Source of the DNA: JANLQX01 sp043775075
GTDB lineage: Bacteria; Actinomycetota; Acidimicrobiia; Acidimicrobiales; JANYDT01
Length of the DNA: 14,613 nucleotides
Assembly (NCBI GenBank): GCA_043775075.1
Contig: JAYVSS010000021.1
Coordinates: 1-14,613, forward strand
Direction: 5' to 3'
The translations under genes were made by a program, and so were the position numbers. The notes under the pieces were generated by a model. The model saw only the letters and a program-made list of their open reading frames with translations, was not told the DNA's origin and made no database searches. Of this stretch, positions 12,846-14,613 are shown piece after piece (position 1 is the stretch's first letter; every line of letters begins with the position of its first letter).

Positions 12846-13241
12846 ATGGCAGTAAAGAAAGCAGTAACTGCTCCGAAGGCCGCTCCGGCCAAGAAGGCAG
12901 CAGTCAAGAAGGCAGCTCCCGCCAAGAAGGCGGCTCCGGCCAAAAAGGCTGCAGCGAAGAAGGCCGCTCCGGCCAAAAAAGCAGCAGTCAAGAAAGCCGC
13001 TCCGGCCAAAAAAGCTGCGGTGAAGAAGGCCGCTCCGGCCAGAAAAGCTGCGGTGAAGAAGGCCGCTCCGGCCAAGAAGGTTGTCGCCAAGAAAGCCGCT
13101 CCGGCCAGAAAAGCTGCGGTGAAGAAGGCCGCTCCGGCCAAGAAGGTTGTCGCCAAGAAGGCGGCTCCGGCCAAGAAGGCTGTTGCGAAGAAGGTTGCCG
13201 CCGCGAAGGCTCCGGCCAAGAGGGCAGCAAAGAAGGTATAG
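12846..13241 (+). CDS. Histone H1-like Lys/Ala/Pro-repeat protein
   Basis: A 131-residue protein with almost no residues other than K, A, P, V and a few R and T. From residue 8 it is a tandem array with a period of 11 residues, KKAAPAKKAAV and variants (KKAAPAKKVVA, KKAAPARKAAV). It has no fold and resembles the tail of eukaryotic H1 and of actinobacterial HupB, so it should bind DNA or RNA by charge and help compact the nucleoid. ATG 12846 lies 4 nt after the HU stop, with AAGGGGAAG about 8 nt upstream overlapping the end of HU, so translation is probably coupled. It is in the +1 frame relative to HU, and the frame is open back into HU. The convergent PIG-L gene ends 83 bp downstream. Confidence 0.85.
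   Translation: MAVKKAVTAPKAAPAKKAAVKKAAPAKKAAPAKKAAAKKAAPAKKAAVKKAAPAKKAAVKKAAPARKAAVKKAAPAKKVVAKKAAPARKAAVKKAAPAKKVVAKKAAPAKKAVAKKVAAAKAPAKRAAKKV
13029..13159 (+). repeat. Exact 65-bp tandem duplication in the H1-like gene
   Basis: Bases 13029-13093 recur unchanged at 13095-13159, an offset of 66 bp equal to two 33-bp (11-residue) units. The flanking base differs at both ends (G/A and A/G). Other units differ at silent positions, so this copy pair is recent and probably came from slippage or unequal crossing-over. Assembly errors are possible here. Confidence 0.85.
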
Positions 13242-13262
13242 AAGTAACACGCAGTGCTGACC

Positions 13263-13290
13263 GTCGTTGCGGATTCACCTCCGCACCGAC
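13263..13290 (+). other. Hairpin after the H1-like gene
   Basis: GTCG-T-TGCGGA (13263-13273) pairs with TCCGCA-C-CGAC (13280-13290) around a TTCACC loop, with one internal mismatch. It begins 22 bp after the H1-like stop codon. No T-run follows, so it may be a processing or 3'-protecting stem rather than the terminator itself. Confidence 0.35.
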
Positions 13291-13324
13291 GTTCGTCGTC
13301 GTGGCGCCTTTGGGCGTCGTGACG

Positions 13325-14128
13325 TTACAAATGAGTAAGCAACGCAAACGCCTCGCCGGTCTTCAAACCGGCGGGGCGTGCTGCTTTTTCTGCGTCTTCG
13401 AAGATCGTGACGCGAAACGCCTCACGCGCAGATGACGCAACGGAATCTTCTGCCGTGCCGCTCGGCTCGGCATTGATCGACATCGTCGTCTCGTATTGAC
13501 TCTCGTGGCACAACAACGCACGAACTTTGGCATGAAGCGCGCTGACGTCGGAACTCTCGACATGACTCACCTCGTCGGCCTCCCACAGCAAGAGCGACGA
13601 AGGTCGATGGGGCGCAAGGTGTTGTTCGGGAAAGAACTTCGGATCTCTTGCTGCGACAATGCCCTCACAGGCCAGAAGACCTGCATGTCGGTGATCTGGA
13701 TGGATCCGATAGCGACGCCAGGGATCGTGGCCCAGGACGACGTCGGGAGCAAACCGTCGAATCCAGTGACAAACCTCCCATCGCTGGCGAAGTCCACTTT
13801 CGAGCTCGCCATCGATCCAACCCAGAAACACGACATCGTCGCCACCGCGGCTTCCCAATTCGATTGCCGCCCGACGTTGTTCGCGTTGACGGGTGACGAC
13901 CAGTTCGGCCTGAGCGACGGTGGGATCCCAAGTTCCTTTCGACCCGTCGGTGAGCACGAGGTGAAAGATCTCGCATCCTTGCGACGCCCACTTGGCGAGT
14001 GTCGCGCCGCACCCGAACTCGACATCGTCGGGATGGGCGGCGATCGCTAGCGCTCGCTTCGGCGTCGGAAGGTCAACCGTCATCGGCGGGGGTTCGGAGC
14101 GCACCTGATAGCTCTCGGGAATGCTCAT
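13325..14128 (-). CDS. PIG-L/LmbE family N-acetylglucosaminyl-type deacetylase
   Basis: A 267-residue zinc hydrolase of the PIG-L/LmbE/MshB family. AIAAHPDDVEFGCGATLAKW (28-47) holds the first zinc ligands His32 and Asp35 and the base Asp34. LTDGSKGT (59-66) follows, and RIHPDHRHAG (141-150) gives the second His cluster (His143, Asp145, His146). Such enzymes remove acetyl groups from GlcNAc-linked compounds, for example in mycothiol or glycolipid synthesis; which substrate applies here is not shown. The start is ATG 14128 with AGAGGAAG just upstream and an ATGA overlap with the end of the upstream cofC/fbiD gene. A longer reading to 14404 lies inside that gene. The 3' end, coding for KTGEAFALL, doubles as the stem of a plus-strand terminator. 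Coupling to an F420 gene suggests shared expression, not necessarily shared function. Confidence 0.88.
   Translation of the reverse strand: MSIPESYQVRSEPPPMTVDLPTPKRALAIAAHPDDVEFGCGATLAKWASQGCEIFHLVLTDGSKGTWDPTVAQAELVVTRQREQRRAAIELGSRGGDDVVFLGWIDGELESGLRQRWEVCHWIRRFAPDVVLGHDPWRRYRIHPDHRHAGLLACEGIVAARDPKFFPEQHLAPHRPSSLLLWEADEVSHVESSDVSALHAKVRALLCHESQYETTMSINAEPSGTAEDSVASSAREAFRVTIFEDAEKAARPAGLKTGEAFALLTHL
13348..13389 (+). terminator. Intrinsic terminator for the HU/H1-like transcript, inside the end of the PIG-L gene
   Basis: ACGCCTCGCCGGT (13348-13360) and ACCGGCGGGGCGT (13367-13379) form a 13-bp stem with one G-U pair in RNA and a six-base loop, followed on the plus strand by GCTGC and five T (13385-13389). 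It lies about 107 bp past the H1-like stop codon. It falls within the last codons of the convergent minus-strand PIG-L gene (LKTGEAF region). The minus-strand side has only a weak T-tract, so I assign it to the plus strand, though partial use by both is possible. Confidence 0.55.
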
Positions 14129-14613
14129 ACTTCCTCTTTCGCCGATCGAGGACGGAACACGTCGTCGAGGTCTTCGGGCATGTCGACATCGTGATCGAGA
14201 TCGGGGTCGTCTACCACCTGCGTGGAGATCCCAAATTTTTTGGTGATGGCCAACGACTGTTCGTGATGGCGAAGGAACGAACCAACTCCGTAAGCGAACT
14301 GGAAGTGGTCCAACACGTTGTCCACGAGGGGAAGCGACATCGCATTGGTTCCGTCGTGGCGATGATCGGGAACCAACGTGATCCCTCCTTTCGCCGCCAA
14401 CCATCGGAGGTCTCGAGCCAGAGGCAAATCACTGTGAACGATGACGACGCGTGATACTCCGGCCTCGTGGAGTTGGTTGACGGCCGACGAAACGGCGGCG
14501 TTGAGGCCCGTCCCGGGTTCGTGGAGAATCGTCAGCTGACGAGACCGGGCCCAGCGGATCACCGCGTGGTCGTCGCACACGATGGCCACCGGAAGGTCAA
14601 TAGCGGCGTCCAC
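14125..14613 (-). CDS. fbiD: CofC/FbiD-like 2-phospho-L-lactate (phosphoenolpyruvate) guanylyltransferase, partial
   Basis: The N-terminus is cut by the window end; 162 residues remain of a protein usually slightly over 200 long. TILHEPGTGLNAAVSSAV is the family's G-x-N-x-A nucleotide-loop region. VVIVHSDLPLARDL carries the conserved SDLPL metal-binding stretch. VPDHRHDGTNAMSLP and FAYGVGSFLRHHEQ complete the substrate pocket, and VVDDPDLDHDVDMPEDL is the typical C-terminal D-x-D element. The enzyme joins GTP with 2-phospholactate or phosphoenolpyruvate to give the guanylyl precursor of coenzyme F420, in the cytosol. Its presence suggests that the organism makes F420. Its TGA overlaps the start of the PIG-L gene by 4 nt. 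Bacterial naming is fbiD and archaeal naming is cofC; the window does not show fbiA, fbiB or fbiC. Confidence 0.9.
   Translation of the reverse strand: MDAAIDLPVAIVCDDHAVIRWARSRQLTILHEPGTGLNAAVSSAVNQLHEAGVSRVVIVHSDLPLARDLRWLAAKGGITLVPDHRHDGTNAMSLPLVDNVLDHFQFAYGVGSFLRHHEQSLAITKKFGISTQVVDDPDLDHDVDMPEDLDDVFRPRSAKEEV

Noticed and set aside
12846..13241. CRISPR-like or satellite array
   Set aside because: The 33-bp period has no unique spacers and encodes an in-frame 11-residue Lys/Ala/Pro repeat.
13263..13324. Main terminator of the HU/H1-like operon
   Set aside because: A hairpin is present but no T-run follows; the stem at 13348-13389 is a better candidate.

Overview
The window looks like a chromosomal segment of a high-GC actinobacterium. 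The best guess is a member of the Acidimicrobiia or a related lineage. That guess rests on GC-rich coding, an F420 biosynthesis gene (CofC/FbiD), an HU protein with a Lys/Ala-rich tail beside an H1-like protein, a PIG-L deacetylase and CitE/malyl-CoA lyase paralogues. The taxonomic call is inference. I see no insertion sequence, prophage, CRISPR array, rRNA or tRNA; gene density is high and the cargo is mostly core metabolism and DNA maintenance.

Layout. (1) 1-1747, plus strand: the end of an L-malyl-CoA lyase-like gene, a CitE-like aldolase paralogue and a small HNH-like protein that lacks the first catalytic His, all with 9-11 bp gaps. (2) 1775-5020, minus strand: read in the direction of transcription, an FMN nitroreductase, a short Nfu-type Fe-S carrier, two RecB/Cas4-like proteins with matching four-Cys Fe-S signatures (the first degenerate, the second with an intact D...DxK site) and a two-helix membrane protein. 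The last three overlap by 4 nt each. (3) 5021-5240: a regulatory gap with a strong terminator, a dyad over a possible nitroreductase promoter, a LacI-type operator-like palindrome and a CRP-like site. (4) 5241-5879, minus: a longer NfuA-like Fe-S carrier, possibly leaderless. (5) 5969-9192, plus: xseA-xseB-dacB with overlapping ends, i.e. both subunits of exonuclease VII followed by a PBP4-type carboxypeptidase. (6) 9216-9788, minus: an AhpD-like peroxidase-related protein. (7) 9937-12306, plus: a large Mo/W-bis-MGD oxidoreductase with an N-terminal Fe-S motif but no Cys/Sec at the usual metal-ligand position. (8) 12307-12517: a gap with two perfect dyads, then HU and a free-standing KAAPAKK-repeat protein (plus). 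(9) 13325-14613, minus: PIG-L deacetylase preceded by, and overlapping, cofC/fbiD, which runs off the window.

Themes. Fe-S biology recurs: two Nfu carriers, two Fe-S-signature nuclease-like proteins and one Fe-S molybdoenzyme. The most novel-looking unit is the translationally coupled pair of an active-looking and an inactive-looking RecB-like Fe-S protein, next to an Nfu gene and a small membrane protein. The second is the HU/H1-like pair, which looks like a HupB protein split into two reading frames, with its terminator apparently buried in the end of the convergent PIG-L gene.
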